From: Dimargaris cristalligena
Taxonomy: Eukaryota > Kickxellomycota > Dimargaritomycetes > Dimargaritales > Dimargaritaceae
Assembly (NCBI GenBank): GCA_027576995.1
Contig: JANBQC010000071.1
Location: 1 to 64,000, forward strand
Direction: 5' to 3'
DNA: 64,000 nt
In this document: in pieces, positions 22,396 to 34,638 of the stretch
How positions within the stretch are numbered: the first letter of the stretch is position 1
How the letters are laid out: every line of letters starts with the position of its first letter
The notes under the pieces: generated by a model
What the model saw: only the letters and a program-made list of their open reading frames with translations
What the model was told of the DNA's origin: nothing
Database searches by the model: none
Program-made: the position numbers and the translations under genes

Positions 22396-23716
22396 ACGCG
22401 GTAGATGACCAGGTGATTGTCACAAAGTTATCCAAGGGTTTGTGGTTCGGCCTTAAGCATCAAAAATTGCACTTAGTTTAACCACCCCTTACTGAAATAT
22501 GAAGTATATATATAGGCATGTAATTTTCTTACATTTACGCAAATGGAGCCGTTACATGGCTCAGCCGGGAATCGGGTGTCGATCGGAGATCCGTGAATAT
22601 AAGAAAAATGAAATGGTTAAACATATCCATTATTTGTGTGTGTATGTGTTTTAGTTGTGGGCCTGGGGATCTTTATTGTATGAATGATAGCTGTGATGTC
22701 AGCATGTAGAAGTTACCGCCATTCCATATTATTTTAATGGGGGTGTTTTGAGATCTCCTTCCCGAGCGCACCGTTCTCGTTTATTGGGGAAGCATTGTCT
22801 GGATATTCTAAGGCAGCTTCCATCCGATCGGTTTTGGTAGCAATCCTCATCCTTCTGGATATTTCCATACCTTCCAACCATCACGATGTAAAGGGAATCG
22901 GATTTCATTTACATCGAATCGCACATTTTAACTTAACCAAGGCCCCGGCAGCCATTCCTATCTCTAATATTCTCCCGGCCAGTCCGATTGGGATCACGCT
23001 CATGAATAAACAGCACGGGTATGATACGTCTGAAAAGAGGTACATGTTATTCGGAATCGGGAGGGCCAAGATCGGGCCCCGTCATATTCGCCAGCCCAGC
23101 CGGTTTTCAATGGTGTTTCGGTAGAAACTGGTAGTCAGTTTATAATGGTAGTGTATAAGACTCTTTTAATACATACTATTGCGGCGATACTTAAATTATT
23201 TTGAGTATATATGTATAGTAGGACGCATACGAGATGGAATAGTTCGCCTTTGGTCAATTCAAGGGTACCGGTTACTTATAATCAATTGATTAAAAGCAGG
23301 GTGGCCGGCATAGATTTGATATTTTAAATTAATTAAAAAATGTATTTAAACTGCTGCAACATGGTGAATAGAGGTCAACCCTTCAAATCGACGCGTATAA
23401 ATAAAAACCAACCATACTAATTTATTTTCGTTCAATTCGTTTATTTTTGAAAATGTGGGCAACCTGGGTACTGGTCCTCGAGCAAGGTGGGGGGGAAGGG
23501 GGGTTGGGAAAATGACTCGAATGGCAGTTATAGGGGGCGATGGAATCACAATTTAATAATAACACTTGAAACCGGCATCTTATGCATGGCGATAATCCTG
23601 ATTATATGATCTGGAGCTGAACCATTTTTCAACGCCTACGAATACAACTGACGGATAGCCGTTAAGGTATTCTACACCTTCTTCATGTCCTTGGAATAAC
23701 TGTCTGATCACTGCTT

Positions 23717-23740
23717 TTTATTATTATTATTATTATTATT
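23717..23740. repeat. (ATT)n microsatellite
   Basis: About eight ATT units in intergenic DNA. Confidence 0.8.
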
Positions 23741-24243
23741 GTTTTGAATGCCACCGTGATAATAATTGTGCAATAGTGATACTTCGAGCTGATAAAACGA
23801 CCAAGTACTTCATTATAGCAAAGACGGGAGCTGGCCATCACATCTGGGGCTTTTCATGAAAGAGGCCTGCGATCCATCACCCTTTGGCAGTCTAGAATAT
23901 TCGGGAAATCATTGAGTGGTTGGGATGGGTTATATTCACCCAACTTATCATGCAAGGTAGGGTCCATGCATAGTGCAGAAACTGTTAGTTTGCAGTGTTA
24001 CGTGTAGGCCGGGTATACCGTGGAGTCCCGGTAATATGTCCTCACCGGTTGTGGGGTCGACCTCGCCCAGTGGTTGCAGTAGTAAGGCTGAAGAAGGGTA
24101 TCGAAAACCAGTCTAAGGCATGTGATGGTGGTGATAAAAGTTGACATGGGTGCTAATAACTGATGATTCATCGTTAAATGAAACTCCGGTAGGCATAATG
24201 TACCTATCTACCTAACCCATAGCTAGTCAAATGAATAGCCCTG

Positions 24244-24392
24244 TATGGGCGAAATTCAGCCCAGCGAAGTAGAGGAGGGGGGTTGACTGAAAAGTAAAGA
24301 GTGAAGTAGGTCGGGCATTAAGTTTTAACCGGTTAAACCAGTTTCACTAAAATGGGCTGTTCGTTATACAGCTGTTCCGAGTCCCACCCATA
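24244..24392. mobile_element. Diverged MITE copy G
   Basis: The ends are TATGGGCGAAATTCAGCC and, 149 bp later, TTATACAGCTGTTCCGAG followed by TCCCACCCATA. These match the terminal inverted repeats of the family, but the internal sequence has diverged too far for orientation to be set. Confidence 0.5.
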
Positions 24393-24884
24393 TAGTGGGT
24401 GTTGGAATGGGGACGGGGAGAGACCGAGTGTAAACATACCCGCATAGTCGACAGAAGTGGGGTTATGTTATCGGATACTTGTTTCCGACTGCCTTCTCCA
24501 TGTTCTATGGCATAATGCAAAGTCCTACAACCTCCTGTACTGTGCGGTCTATAGTCAAGGGCGGGAGAGGGGGGAGGGGAGGTTTGTTTCTGACGCTAGC
24601 AATGATGACCACATCCCCTCACCAACCGCTAACTTACCATTGCCAAGCCCATATTTTGGGGATCGCCTAGGGTCCGTGGATTGGGCTATAAAATGGGAGT
24701 AGTAGCATCGGGAGAATCAGGTGATCTCGAAGTACCAGCGGGCGGAGGGGGCGGTTGAAGTTGTGGCGGGTATTGCAAACGATACAGGGGAGTGTTATTT
24801 ACGGGCCGTTTCTAATTACTTGGATTAGCGACTGGCGGATCATTTATTAGCCATTCGGATATCCTGGGTTGCGTTAGGGGCTTT

Positions 24885-24923
24885 GTTCTATTCATAGCTA
24901 AGAAGAGCCCCTATGAATAGAAC
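24885..24923. repeat. Perfect 13-bp inverted repeat (hairpin)
   Basis: GTTCTATTCATAG at 24885-24897 pairs perfectly with CTATGAATAGAAC at 24911-24923 across a 13-base loop. There is no adjacent gene to which it can be assigned. Confidence 0.75.
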
Positions 24924-26285
24924 GGCTCCTCTATAGGCCGTGGCCTGGCCTGAAGCATTTGCGCCAATGCCTAATAATCGGAGGTGTCTTCTTTCAAACA
25001 ACTGGCTTACAATGGGGCTGGAGGCAACATCGAAGGGACTGGATCGCACCCCCTCCTCTTATCACATAGGCCCAGGCTAGACCAGGATGCGCTGGGTCCA
25101 TGTGACCCTTTTCCCTTGCGGTGGTGGTACAGGTGAATATCCATTACCCTTCTCATTTCAGTGCTCCCGTGTATACATTTCCTTTCACCGGGGTTAGTAG
25201 TCCTAGCCATAGACGAATAACCTATATATAGATTTAAACAGAGACTATCCGCCCCGCCCTTTCCAGCGCTGCTTCAGTTATGTATAACACCCCACTAACC
25301 TTCTCCAGGGTCCCAGAATATCGAATTTATCACTAGCCCCTCCTATTGTTTTATGGTGTGCCCATATTTCTTTGTCTTCTATTGGAGAGTATATTTCTGC
25401 CTAGCCTACAATAACTATTACTATTGGCCTTTAATAGTCCGCCTTATCTGTGTTATTCACTGGCCCATTCGCCTCTTATCTCACTATTTGCCGCTCTTCC
25501 TTCTTCCCATTGCCTAATCATTGCATTTTTTTCCCATCCACTTTTGCTTGAGCTTGCCCCTCCCTATTTTAATACTCTGCCCATGGCTCTTATCCGCCGC
25601 CCCTGCCTCACCTTAACCTTTCTTGTTCTCCAACTTTTATTAAGTCGTCCCCATTGCCGGTTTGCCTCAGACCGTTTGCCCGCCCTATTTTCGCCGCACC
25701 CGCTGTGCGCAGTAAGCCCAACTCTATAGTACACTCCCGTTCGTCGAATAGCTGCTTGTCCTGTCGGACAGAGATCCCGTTGTGTTCAGACCTGCGATCA
25801 CACCACCCCTCCCGTATTATTACCTCCTTGGGAAATTGTCACCCTGCCACATATATATACCACCACCTTTCCAGGTATACTCGACGAGTCCCCAATACCT
25901 CCCACCAGCCCGTCCTACTCGAAAGTAACCGCTACTATACCTGGAACTATAGGTCATATTGACCCATTTCCACGTCACACCGAAACACCCAGTGTACTCG
26001 CATACAACCTACGCGCAAAAGGCAACACCGGGATAGACTCTACTATTCCTGACCACTGAGCCAGCATATATCCCCAACCATTACCGGCCTTCCCGGCGTT
26101 TATATCCGTACAACATCGCCTCTCTCCCTCCTAGGGCCGTTTTTTGAATTTTTATCGGAACAATTCCTTCCTACGCGTATATTCAATCAACCAGGACTAG
26201 ACATATCCCAGCGAGCCACCTCCTCCATTTGCGAACCGAACACCCCCTTTCCTTTCAAATTATCCCCTCCCCCCCATATTGCACC

Positions 26286-29200
26286 ATGAACGCCGCTAAA
26301 GGTTCGTCTGACGACCCCACCCATTTGGCTGTGACCAAAATGCTCAGCGAACTCTCCCAGTCCATAATGAAGGAAGCCCAAGCTATTCAGACCACCGCCC
26401 AACCCTCCCCCTCTTCCATCACCCACCCGGTGGTGGAAAATAGAGGGTTTGTCATGAAACAGGATATAAAACCCATGACTGCCCCCCCGCCCCACTCGAA
26501 GCCTAGTCTGATGCATATGCCACCCCCGGCTGCCGCCTCTCTAGGGAAACCATCCACCCCCCTGGGAGCCCAGCACCCCATGGCAAAGGCTAATCAAGTC
26601 GAGGACTTTATTGACCGCCAGGCTAAGCAACCCCGGGTGGGCAATCAGTCCGGCTCGTCTAGCGAATCCTCGGAGGACGAAGGGGCTGGGGGGGCCACGT
26701 ACGCTCGACTACGGGACGACAAGAACTCTCTTAAACTGCGGGCGAGTCGCTGGAATTCCCACTCCGACTCCTCCTGGCCCCAGGGCAGCGAGTCCCGCCG
26801 GGGTGGGCCAGACCGGGGTTCAGCCCACGCCAATGAGCGCCCCCAGCGCCAGTCAACTAATCGAGACTCCCCAGCGCGAGGTGAGTCCCGGTCGGACCCG
26901 GCCCTGATTCTGCTTTCCTACCCCACTGACCTGGAGGTCAATAAGAACGACCTGTTCTTCTATTTCAAGCGCTTCGGTTGGATTGCCCATATCGACGTCC
27001 GGGACGATTTTGCGACTGTTCGGTTTGCCAGTCCCCGGGAAACTTTCGCCAAAACTCGGTTCTTACCTATGATCAGCCTCCGCCATCGCCCCGTGGACCT
27101 ACGGGTCCTGAGTTACGGCGACGTCGAGTCCGATCCCCGGCTGAACTCGCGGGATTCTGAAGGGTCCTATGGTCAGCGTTACGATAGCAGCCGCCCATCC
27201 AACGATCGGGACGAAAGCCGTACTCGGGACCGATCTGTCGGTGCCCCCCACGGCAATAGTCGTCGTGACCAAGAAAATAGCGACTTTTACCGGCCCAATG
27301 GCGCGGATCGCGGTCGGAGTCCACCTCCTTCCTATTCTAGGCGCGAGTCGGCTGGTCGGGGGCGTTCGCGCTCCCGATCCCGGTCCCCTGGCCCACGCTA
27401 CAGTCGGCGGAGCCCTTCGGCTAGCCGTGAATCAGCGGATGTCACCCTCCGCCGGGCTGCTCGTCGCCAGGATGGTAAAATCCCTTACTGTGAAATCGTG
27501 ACTTTCAAATCTGTGCATAGGTAAGGGTCACAATTGCTCCTTGGGCGTTACCCCCCGTTCATTTATATTTTGGACATATTCTATAAGTCGTTGGGCATTC
27601 TACTATGGCTTTCTTTTTTCTTTTAAACTCCCCCCCCCCGCTATTGTACTAACCGGGATTTCCATGTCACTGTTTTCGTTTGGTGCGCCCCAACTACAGG
27701 AGTTTTATTCAATCAACGATGGACTTGGTCAAGAATCAGAAAGCATCGGTGCACACCATTTATTGTATGGACCAGTTTTCCCTGACTGATGTTCGTAACT
27801 ATTTCTTCCAAGAGGGGGTTGTAGCCATACTCTACCTGGATCCCCAGTCGGAGTCGACACGTAAAGGCAGTCTTTATATCCGCACTCACCCGAAGACTAA
27901 CTCTTATGGGGATTTCCGTAAGTACTTACTTCGTTACATATGGCATTTTACTTTACTCTGCCCTTACTTCGGACTTACCTGTTTTATTTCAATCGGCCCC
28001 TTGCCTATATTTAGGACTTGGCTGGCTGCTCACTTGTGCGACTCGCCACAGTTGCCTACCTAATTTCACGTGCTAAAAGCGATGGTACTAACAACCTAAT
28101 ATATGGGTTAACCCACACTTTGCACCTTCCCTATGGCCGATGGGAATCCATTTCTTGGTTTTCACTAGGCGAATACAACAATGTCAGCCTTACTCACATT
28201 ATGAATACGCTCAAACAGAGCGTCGAAGAACGGAAGCGCCGTATATCTAGTACCTCTCGAACCAGTTCCCAGCATACCACTAACTCTTCATTTAATCGCC
28301 CCAATCAACCTCCAGCTAACGCTGAACCTACAAGTGGGCAGACCCCCGCCGCTCCCGTTGGATCTCCTAACGATATCACGCCCAATCTCTTAGCAAATCT
28401 CGCGTTTCCCAACCCTGGTGCGGCCAATACAGGTGGCTTGGATCTGGGCAATCTTGGGGGTCTAATTAATCTCCTTAATATACAGAATTCTCTCCAGAAT
28501 CAACTCCAGCCCCTACTTGCCTTGGCACAGAACCCCGGGCTATTGGCCGCTTTGATGGGAGCTAGTCAGAAATCCCCGGGCTTAGGAGTCCAACAACCAC
28601 AACAGCAACAACAACAACAACAACACTATCAGCAACAGGCTCCCCTGGGCTCACCCAATTCAACCAGTGGACATGGTGCCCAACAACCCGCCATGGCAAC
28701 CAACCCACTATTAAGTTTACTGGGTAATAACGCACACCTTTTGGCCCAGCAGCAACCCCAAGTATCGGCTGCGCCCCAAATGTCCTTGGGCGGGGCGGGC
28801 AACCCCCTTCTCCAATCCCTAATGATGATGGGTATGAATAATCCGGCGATGCTCAGTAATGGTGCGGTTCCCCAGAGCGGCATCCCTCCGCCTGCCCCCC
28901 CGGGCCCTCAACTGAGCCCCCCCATTAGCCATAGTTCTAACGCCAACGCCCTCCTGAGCCAGCTTCTGGCTGCTAACCAAAATCAGAACGGAATGTCTGC
29001 CGCACCACCCGCGGTTAATCCAGTGGTTACTGCTCAGCCAATTGCTTCTCCCCATTCGGAGTATATGGCCCGATATACCAGTAACGGTAGTAGCTCTGGA
29101 AATGGAGGAGGAATCCAGGCGTACTCCTCGTTTACCCACCCAACATCGGCAGCCATGGCGCCTACAAATCCAACTTACAGACAGGGGGAAACTCCGGAAA

Positions 29201-29292
29201 ACCCACGTGTCAGCCATCCGAAAACCAGCTTGGCGTACCTTCATAACTCGGATCGACCGACGGACGATAATGGTGAACGTCACCGGCGATGA
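26286..29292 (+). CDS. NAB3/NCOA5-like RNA-binding protein (RRM plus anticodon-binding-like domain)
   Basis: Three exons: 26286-27520, 27700-27917, 28169-29292; 858 aa. The donors GTAAGG and GTAAGT join in frame to acceptors CTACAG and TCACTAG. Order: disordered N-terminus; one RRM (about 203-280: ALILLSYPTDLEVNKNDLFF, WIAHIDVRDDFATVRFAS); an RS/RD-rich stretch (about 290-395); a compact alpha/beta segment (about 400-510: YCEIVTFKSVHRSFIQSTMD, VHTIYCMDQFSLTDVRNYFF, VAILYLDP) resembling the post-RRM anticodon-binding-like domain of NAB3 and NCOA5; then a Leu/Gln/Pro/Asn-rich tail with polyglutamine near residue 625. NAB3 works with NRD1 and SEN1 to terminate short non-coding polymerase II transcripts, and its Q-rich C-terminus self-assembles. 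The same architecture here supports that role, but assignment rests on domain order and is not certain. It follows a long pyrimidine-rich leader. Confidence 0.65.
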
Positions 29293-30055
29293 ATCCCAAT
29301 GCTAAAGTGTAATAGCGCGCTACATCCATAGCTCACATTTTACGACTATCGAAATTTAGAACTCAACATAATGTGCACCAAAATGATTCCGAAAGCTACC
29401 CTCTTCATTCTGATATACCAATCTACGGGATGTTAGAGGAATAGGAACTTAATCCAAAGTCGAGGATCCGAATTCATAGAAGATTAAAGGCCTTGGTAAC
29501 CGCCGGGTTATGTTTTACGTGACGTTAATTACGTTTCTCCCCCTTTCCTTCCACTGACTGATTTTATTGTGCAAATAGGGGCTTGAAGTGTGTGAGGAGG
29601 GGGGATCGGGAATACATCCAGCGGGTATATTTGAGGTCGCGTATTAGCATTCATCATGCTATCTCAAGTCACGAAACTATCACTATCCATTTTGTCTCCG
29701 TTCATCTATTCTTATTATATTTACTTATCGAGTGTGGTTACAATCTTTTACTGGAGGTTGGTCGATTGAAGTAGAGGGAGGGACGATTTATCTTCCTAAG
29801 CAATATACTATGGCTAACCTCCATCTGTATTAGTGTTGCTCCACTTAGTCATATGTGTCATACACTATTAATTTTTTTTTTCAAATTTGCATACCCTTAG
29901 TTAATGTTCCCGTTAGTTTTTTAAAAATATAATATAGCAGTAATCGGTTCTACGCTGGGCTATCGAAAGTGGGGGTGCCCATTTTTTATCAGGACCATGA
30001 ATAGACAGTCTAAATCATGAGCTCCACTTACTCTTCTTCGGTATGGGATTGTTCA

Positions 30056-30196
30056 TATGGGAGTAGTTCAACAAGGCTGTATAATGAAAAATCCATTTGA
30101 TGAGGCAAGTACTACTGGTTGAAAATAAACATCCCACCGATTTTCCCATACACATATCAGTTAAACCCTTATACAGCCAAGCTGAACTTCACCCAT
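30056..30196 (+). mobile_element. MITE copy A (type copy, 141 bp)
   Basis: A 141-bp non-coding element with terminal inverted repeats of about 29 bp: the left end reads TATGGGAGTAGTTCAACAAG then GCTGTATAA; the right end read in reverse complement gives TATGGGTGAAGTTCAGCTTG then GCTGTATAA. The central part contains CCATTTGATGAGGCAAG and CATCCCACCGATTTTCCC. Related copies occur at 37482-37622, 36862-37005, 50086-50227, 22171-22292 and 24244-24392. Small size, inverted ends, multiple copies and no coding capacity define a miniature inverted-repeat transposable element. Ends beginning and closing with TA suggest TA target sites as in Tc1/mariner elements, but this is inference. Confidence 0.85.
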
Positions 30197-31074
30197 ACGG
30201 TTTCTTATTATAGAATTCGCAAATAGACGATGGGAGTAAACTATCGATAAGAAATAACGTATAGCGGTTGATCGCATATTCCTGGCAACCATGTGCCAGT
30301 TCTTTTATATCGTTACACTTGTATTGGTAAAGCACAGCACCCTTTGTCCTAACCGGACAACTCGTACACCTCAGTCCTTCCCTTTCCAGATATTCCAAAA
30401 AAAAAGTTTAATCTATTCCAGCTGTGTACTTAATGAATCCCCTGCCGACGGTAATCAAAACGCAACCCAACTCCGAATATTCGAATTACAGTTGCTGGTG
30501 TGAAAACGCGACAGCTTTTATGGATCGATTGCGAATACACGAGCTATATGATGTAAATATTATTGGTAGGAATATGGAGAGCATTCCTTCATATAAAAAT
30601 ACGCACAGTAAAATGCTGATAAAGAGCCCGGACTGTTCCGGTGGCCGACATAGACGTAGGGGATTAAGGGAAGGCCTCCGCTGAGTTAGGATCGCACACT
30701 CCTTTGGATAAGTGAGAGGGGTAAACAGCCTTGCTAACCAGTTTTACTTTGAGAAAGAAAACTGGCCCAGTATTCTATGCCTCCCTAGGTATTATACTGA
30801 CTGCAGTTATCGGACTTTATTCTCTAATCCCACCTGCGAAGGCTTCCCCTGTGTTCCCACAACAGACCATGAATGCCGCCGTCAAAATATGGCAGTTGGA
30901 ATGCTCTGGGTTATACTCGGCGGTGTTGGTATCCTAAGTTATAATTAGTGGCATTGGTTAAGTGTATTCTTTCAAGAAGATTCCGAGTGGCATTTCGAAT
31001 AGAATGTGGATAGGCCGTATCACATGCACCGTCTATTGATTGACACTTATATTGCCATGTTATTCGGTCGATGC

Positions 31075-31090
31075 GCTCTACCAAGTGAGC
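31075..31090 (-). other. tRNA-like A-box/D-arm fragment
   Basis: On the minus strand GCTCACTTGGTAGAGC is a perfect tRNA D-arm with the pol III A-box. Further along that strand (about 30991-31002) is a weak B-box-like TATTCGAAATG. I could not fold an acceptor or anticodon stem, so this is at most a tRNA pseudogene or tRNA-derived repeat. Confidence 0.3.
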
Positions 31091-32280
31091 TTCAGGGTGC
31101 CATTTTACTAACATACTACTCTATCAGTCGGCTAATAATATAGTATAATAGGGACGGTCCGTAGAGCATCGGCGAAACAGTGAAGACTAGGTGTATTTTA
31201 TCCGACGCCGGTATCCGAAAGTCGGTGGCGACTTGTGTGCTACTCAGATAGGTTGTACACTGTTATTGCATCAACCCTGGTATTCTGATTTATGTGTTAC
31301 ATGTATTCTATTTTAATGCCCATCCGATTTGTCGAAACGGCTGGGTCGGCGCCACTGTGTAGCATGGGGCTTACAATGAATGAGTGGCGGCGGACTATTG
31401 GAAGGGGCGGTTCACCGCCGATTCTCTCATTTCGTTAACCTACTTCCCTCTCCTTCTCTGGACCTATACACCCCTCTCTAGATAGTGTGCCGCTGGGTAA
31501 GCCGACCGTAGGCTTCCAATACATATATATTAAAAAAATGGCAGCCATCCTATAGCGCCTTCTTTTCCAATCGCCTAGTGTGCCTCCCTCCTCCTCGATA
31601 TCCCCATTCCATCATCCCCGTTTGGGTATGCTGTACCCATGGACGATATCAAGTTGTCGGGATTTCTGACCCCTCGACCCATCTGGAAGATTAAGGAGCC
31701 GAGGAAGGAGGCTGACCCAATTCACTCGGTTTATTGATTCAGATTTACCGCCTGGTCGGGTCGCCTTGGCTTGGCGAAAGAAAAAGCTTAAAAGGGAAAG
31801 AAGGAGGGGTGGTGAACCTTTTCCAGGGTGAACTGGAGACCGCTGGACTGGTTTGTGACCCTGGTGGATAATTCCGTAAAGGGAGATGTAAAGCGGCATC
31901 TCCGCTACTTTGGTCTTTTTTTTATTTATTTTATTCCCGACAGGAAGGGGTGTGTGGACTTAGACCAGCAATACGGAAGTGCTCATTTAAAAATATCCAT
32001 ACACTCGTCCAGACAAACATTGACAATCCCAAGTGTAATGATTCTATTTCCGACCAGACTTACCGCTACTGTAATTTCTTTATTTATTTTCCACCGGATA
32101 GTGAGTATACATAATAGAATGAAGCCACCACTTTTCCATTTAAGAAGCAAGTGCTCGGTGTTAGCATACGTCTTATGGTTAATCGAAATAGGTTTATAGC
32201 AGCAATGGTGATAGCGATGGAAATAGTAATAGGTATAGTATAAGTAATAAGAATCATAACAATAATAATAGTAATAATAG

Positions 32281-32305
32281 TATTAGTATTAGTATTAGTA
32301 TTAGT
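32281..32305. repeat. (TATTAG)n hexanucleotide repeat
   Basis: Four TATTAG copies in tandem, preceded by imperfect AAT/AGT triplets from about 32220. Confidence 0.75.
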
Positions 32306-34181
32306 CGCGGTATTGGATATGCTCTAGTTGGTTCGGGCCTCTTGGTTGATGGGCAGCCAAGACTGTCGAATTCAATGACGCGCCCCTTAGCTACGCATGG
32401 GGAGAATGGCCAAGAGAACGGGAGAATGAAAAAAAGGGGACTGTACGAGAACCGTGAATGTGGACTAGGAATCAGTGGGCGAGTCAGGTAATCGAATCAG
32501 TCCATCAGGGGCGGTTGGTCCCGGCAAGCTAATAATTATATATCGCAGTGTAGTCGCCAAATGAACGGAGGAGTAAGAGTAAGAGTTGTACCCCTTTCCT
32601 TACGTTCCCGTAGTTAGGCCCTCTGCTCGGTCCACCAGCATGCCGCCGCCATATACCTCTCTCTTATGCCCGCAGTCCAGTCACATATATGAAGGGGGGG
32701 TGGGAGGGGGTTATCGTTAATAGTTGAAGTCTTCGTCGTTGATCTAACTGATGGTTAATGTCGTCCTGTGATGATTTTTGCATTGGCATCGCCCCTGACC
32801 GCCAAATGGGCTTGGTAGAAGAGACCCCTAATACCACCAATCCAGCGTAGTAGTGATTGAGGGCTTACATCGCCTAACACTGGGGAGCTTGGCAACGTTT
32901 TTAATATATATATATGTTAAATACAAAATTTGATCTCGAATGCGACCCAATCGGTCGATTAAGCGGATATCCCGCCAAGAATGACCGTATCAATTATTCA
33001 AATTAAGAAGATTTTATTTTATTTTATGCTATTGCTACATGAATATACTCGTGGGCTCCGCGTTAAATGAATAATGACTGGGCCGCCACTAAGGCTATAA
33101 TTAGAATGAATCAACATGAACTCGGTGGATATGCCTGGACGGGGGCACTCATGTTCAGCGCAGCAGAATGCGGTCACTCAATGGTAAATTCGTCCAGCAA
33201 TGGGTCACCAGATGAACTGTCATGCCTACACCACATGTATCAATTAAACGATCAACCGATAGGCGGAATGAACCGACCAAACCAGTGGTAGTATGCAATC
33301 AGACATCCGAAACGGAAGGTGATTTGGAGTAGCTGTTTTCAATAATAATAATAATAATATCTGGTTATCAACAGGCCCACGGGTCACACACAATATTCAG
33401 CTTGGAACATGTACAGCAACAGCACAAAACTCTTGTATGCCTCCAAAAGGCATGTACTCCTCCCCCCCACCATCTCTAGATTATGAGCTGCTTCCTAATA
33501 TACCACTAACACAGTATAGGGGGACCGCTATGCACCGATGATCCCACTAGGTTGTGGGCCAGACGTGCAGGCTACCGGTTTGTTTGGAATCCCAAGTGGA
33601 CGCAAGTAGGTAAGTAGCCCAATCAGCATGGAGATGGGGGGCCATTGTTGCAGATACAGGAGCTGCATCTGGCATGAGGAGGACCAGGATCACGCTGAAT
33701 AAAGTATGGCCTCTTTTTTAAACCTGGGGCCAGCCAAGGAAGTGCCGGTAGGGAGGGGGCGGGGATATGAAGTTCCCTATATTCATCCGTACGAGACGTG
33801 CTGCATCTCTGGACCCCCGATGACGGTGGCGGCAGCGACTGTTAACCCTTTCTCCCTTTTTAGCGGATTTGGACCATTGAATCTCCAGTGCACTCAAACT
33901 CGAACATTCGCATCGCCTTGCAACAGCGTATAGCATCCAAAGACGGCCCCACTCTCTCTGTCGACACGCAGGCCTGCCTAACCACGCACAGCGACCCGCA
34001 TGTTCACTGAAGGGGGGGTCTCTTCCTCGTACTTCTCCGTCCTACTTTATTCTGTACACTTATTCGGCCACTCTCGATGGACTGTGACCACCCACATCAG
34101 GCAGAATCGGTTAGGTCTGCTACACTCCAACTAATTATAGCTCTGACCCCTCTCGTTCCTTCCCCCCTAACCCACATATAT

Positions 34182-34196
34182 ACACACACACACACA

Positions 34197-34228
<32 letters not shown>
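34182..34228. repeat. (CA)n(CT)n compound microsatellite
   Basis: About eight CA units pass directly into about fifteen CT units. It lies about 410 bases before the start codon of the small secreted peptide gene, in a long CT-rich tract. Confidence 0.9.
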
Positions 34229-34231
<3 letters not shown>

Positions 34232-34638
34232 AGGATTCAGTTTATCCCTTCCTAATCTCATTGAATCCGGGTCTGACTGCTCGACTACGATCTGAGAATA
34301 TAAACCCCCTCTTTTCTGCCTCTGTGGTTCCCGATTTCTCAGTACAACAACCACTTCTTCCTCGAAATTACTATTACCTTTGGGATTTCTTCAATTCTCT
34401 CTTATTTTTTGGTATTTTTCGGCTTTATCAAATTATAGCTTAACTTCCAAGACTGCAGGCATTGTCTTCGGTGTGCACTCCGTGAGGTCCACAATTATTA
34501 CTTCCTATTATCCAAGCCAATTCGTGTATTTAAATTTGCCTTGGATTATCTCCAAGCCATTACTGACCCACTCGTCTTCTACGCCCAGCTTTACCCTCAC
34601 CCCTCTACTACCGTAGTTGTTTCGAAAGAAATAAAAAA

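Larger units (their letters stand above)
19318..26285. other. Long gene-poor region upstream of the NAB3-like gene
   Basis: Seven kilobases without a gene I can support. It holds two copies of the short inverted-repeat element (22171-22292 and 24244-24392), AT-type microsatellites (22374-22395, 23717-23740), and a perfect 13-bp hairpin (24885-24923). An open frame at about 22810-23124 has no ATG or recognised motif. From about 25400 to 26280 the plus strand is pyrimidine-rich and probably forms the promoter and leader of the NAB3-like gene. Confidence 0.5.
29293..34638. other. Gene-poor region with repeats and decayed fragments
   Basis: No complete gene was found in 5.3 kb. It contains MITE copy A, a tRNA-like A-box fragment on the minus strand, a (TATTAG)n repeat, an (AAT)n run at 33341-33359, and coding-like fragments: around 30735-30910 a frame with a hydrophobic stretch ending PPAKASPVFP like a signal peptide but with no ATG, and around 31637-31820 short basic frames. 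The last 450 bases are CT-rich and form the leader of the next gene. Confidence 0.5.

Noticed and set aside
22795..23124. 109-codon plus-strand frame with a hydrophobic N-terminal stretch
   Set aside because: It has no ATG at the start, no recognised motif and no adjacent supporting exon. It may be a relic but cannot be supported.
25424..25962. Two overlapping plus-strand frames, one with a signal-like start (MALIRRPCLTLTFLVLQLLL)
   Set aside because: They lie in a pyrimidine-rich leader where Leu/Ser/Pro frames arise by composition; no splice or family support. Most likely the promoter and leader of the NAB3-like gene.
28018..28168. In-frame upstream extension of NAB3-like exon 3 (SLVRLATVAYLISRAK)
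   Set aside because: The phase of exon 2 cannot join it at 28013, whereas acceptor 28168 gives a perfect frame; the extension is intron.
30725..30937. Plus-strand frame with a signal-like segment ending PPAKASPVFP
   Set aside because: No ATG start and no stop-to-stop frame long enough to support a gene; noted as a possible decayed secreted-protein relic.
31637..31820. Short basic coding-like frames (MDDIKLSGFLTPRPIWKIKE; DLPPGRVALAWRKKKLKRER)
   Set aside because: They are in different frames, with no credible intron between them, and neither matches a family I recognise.
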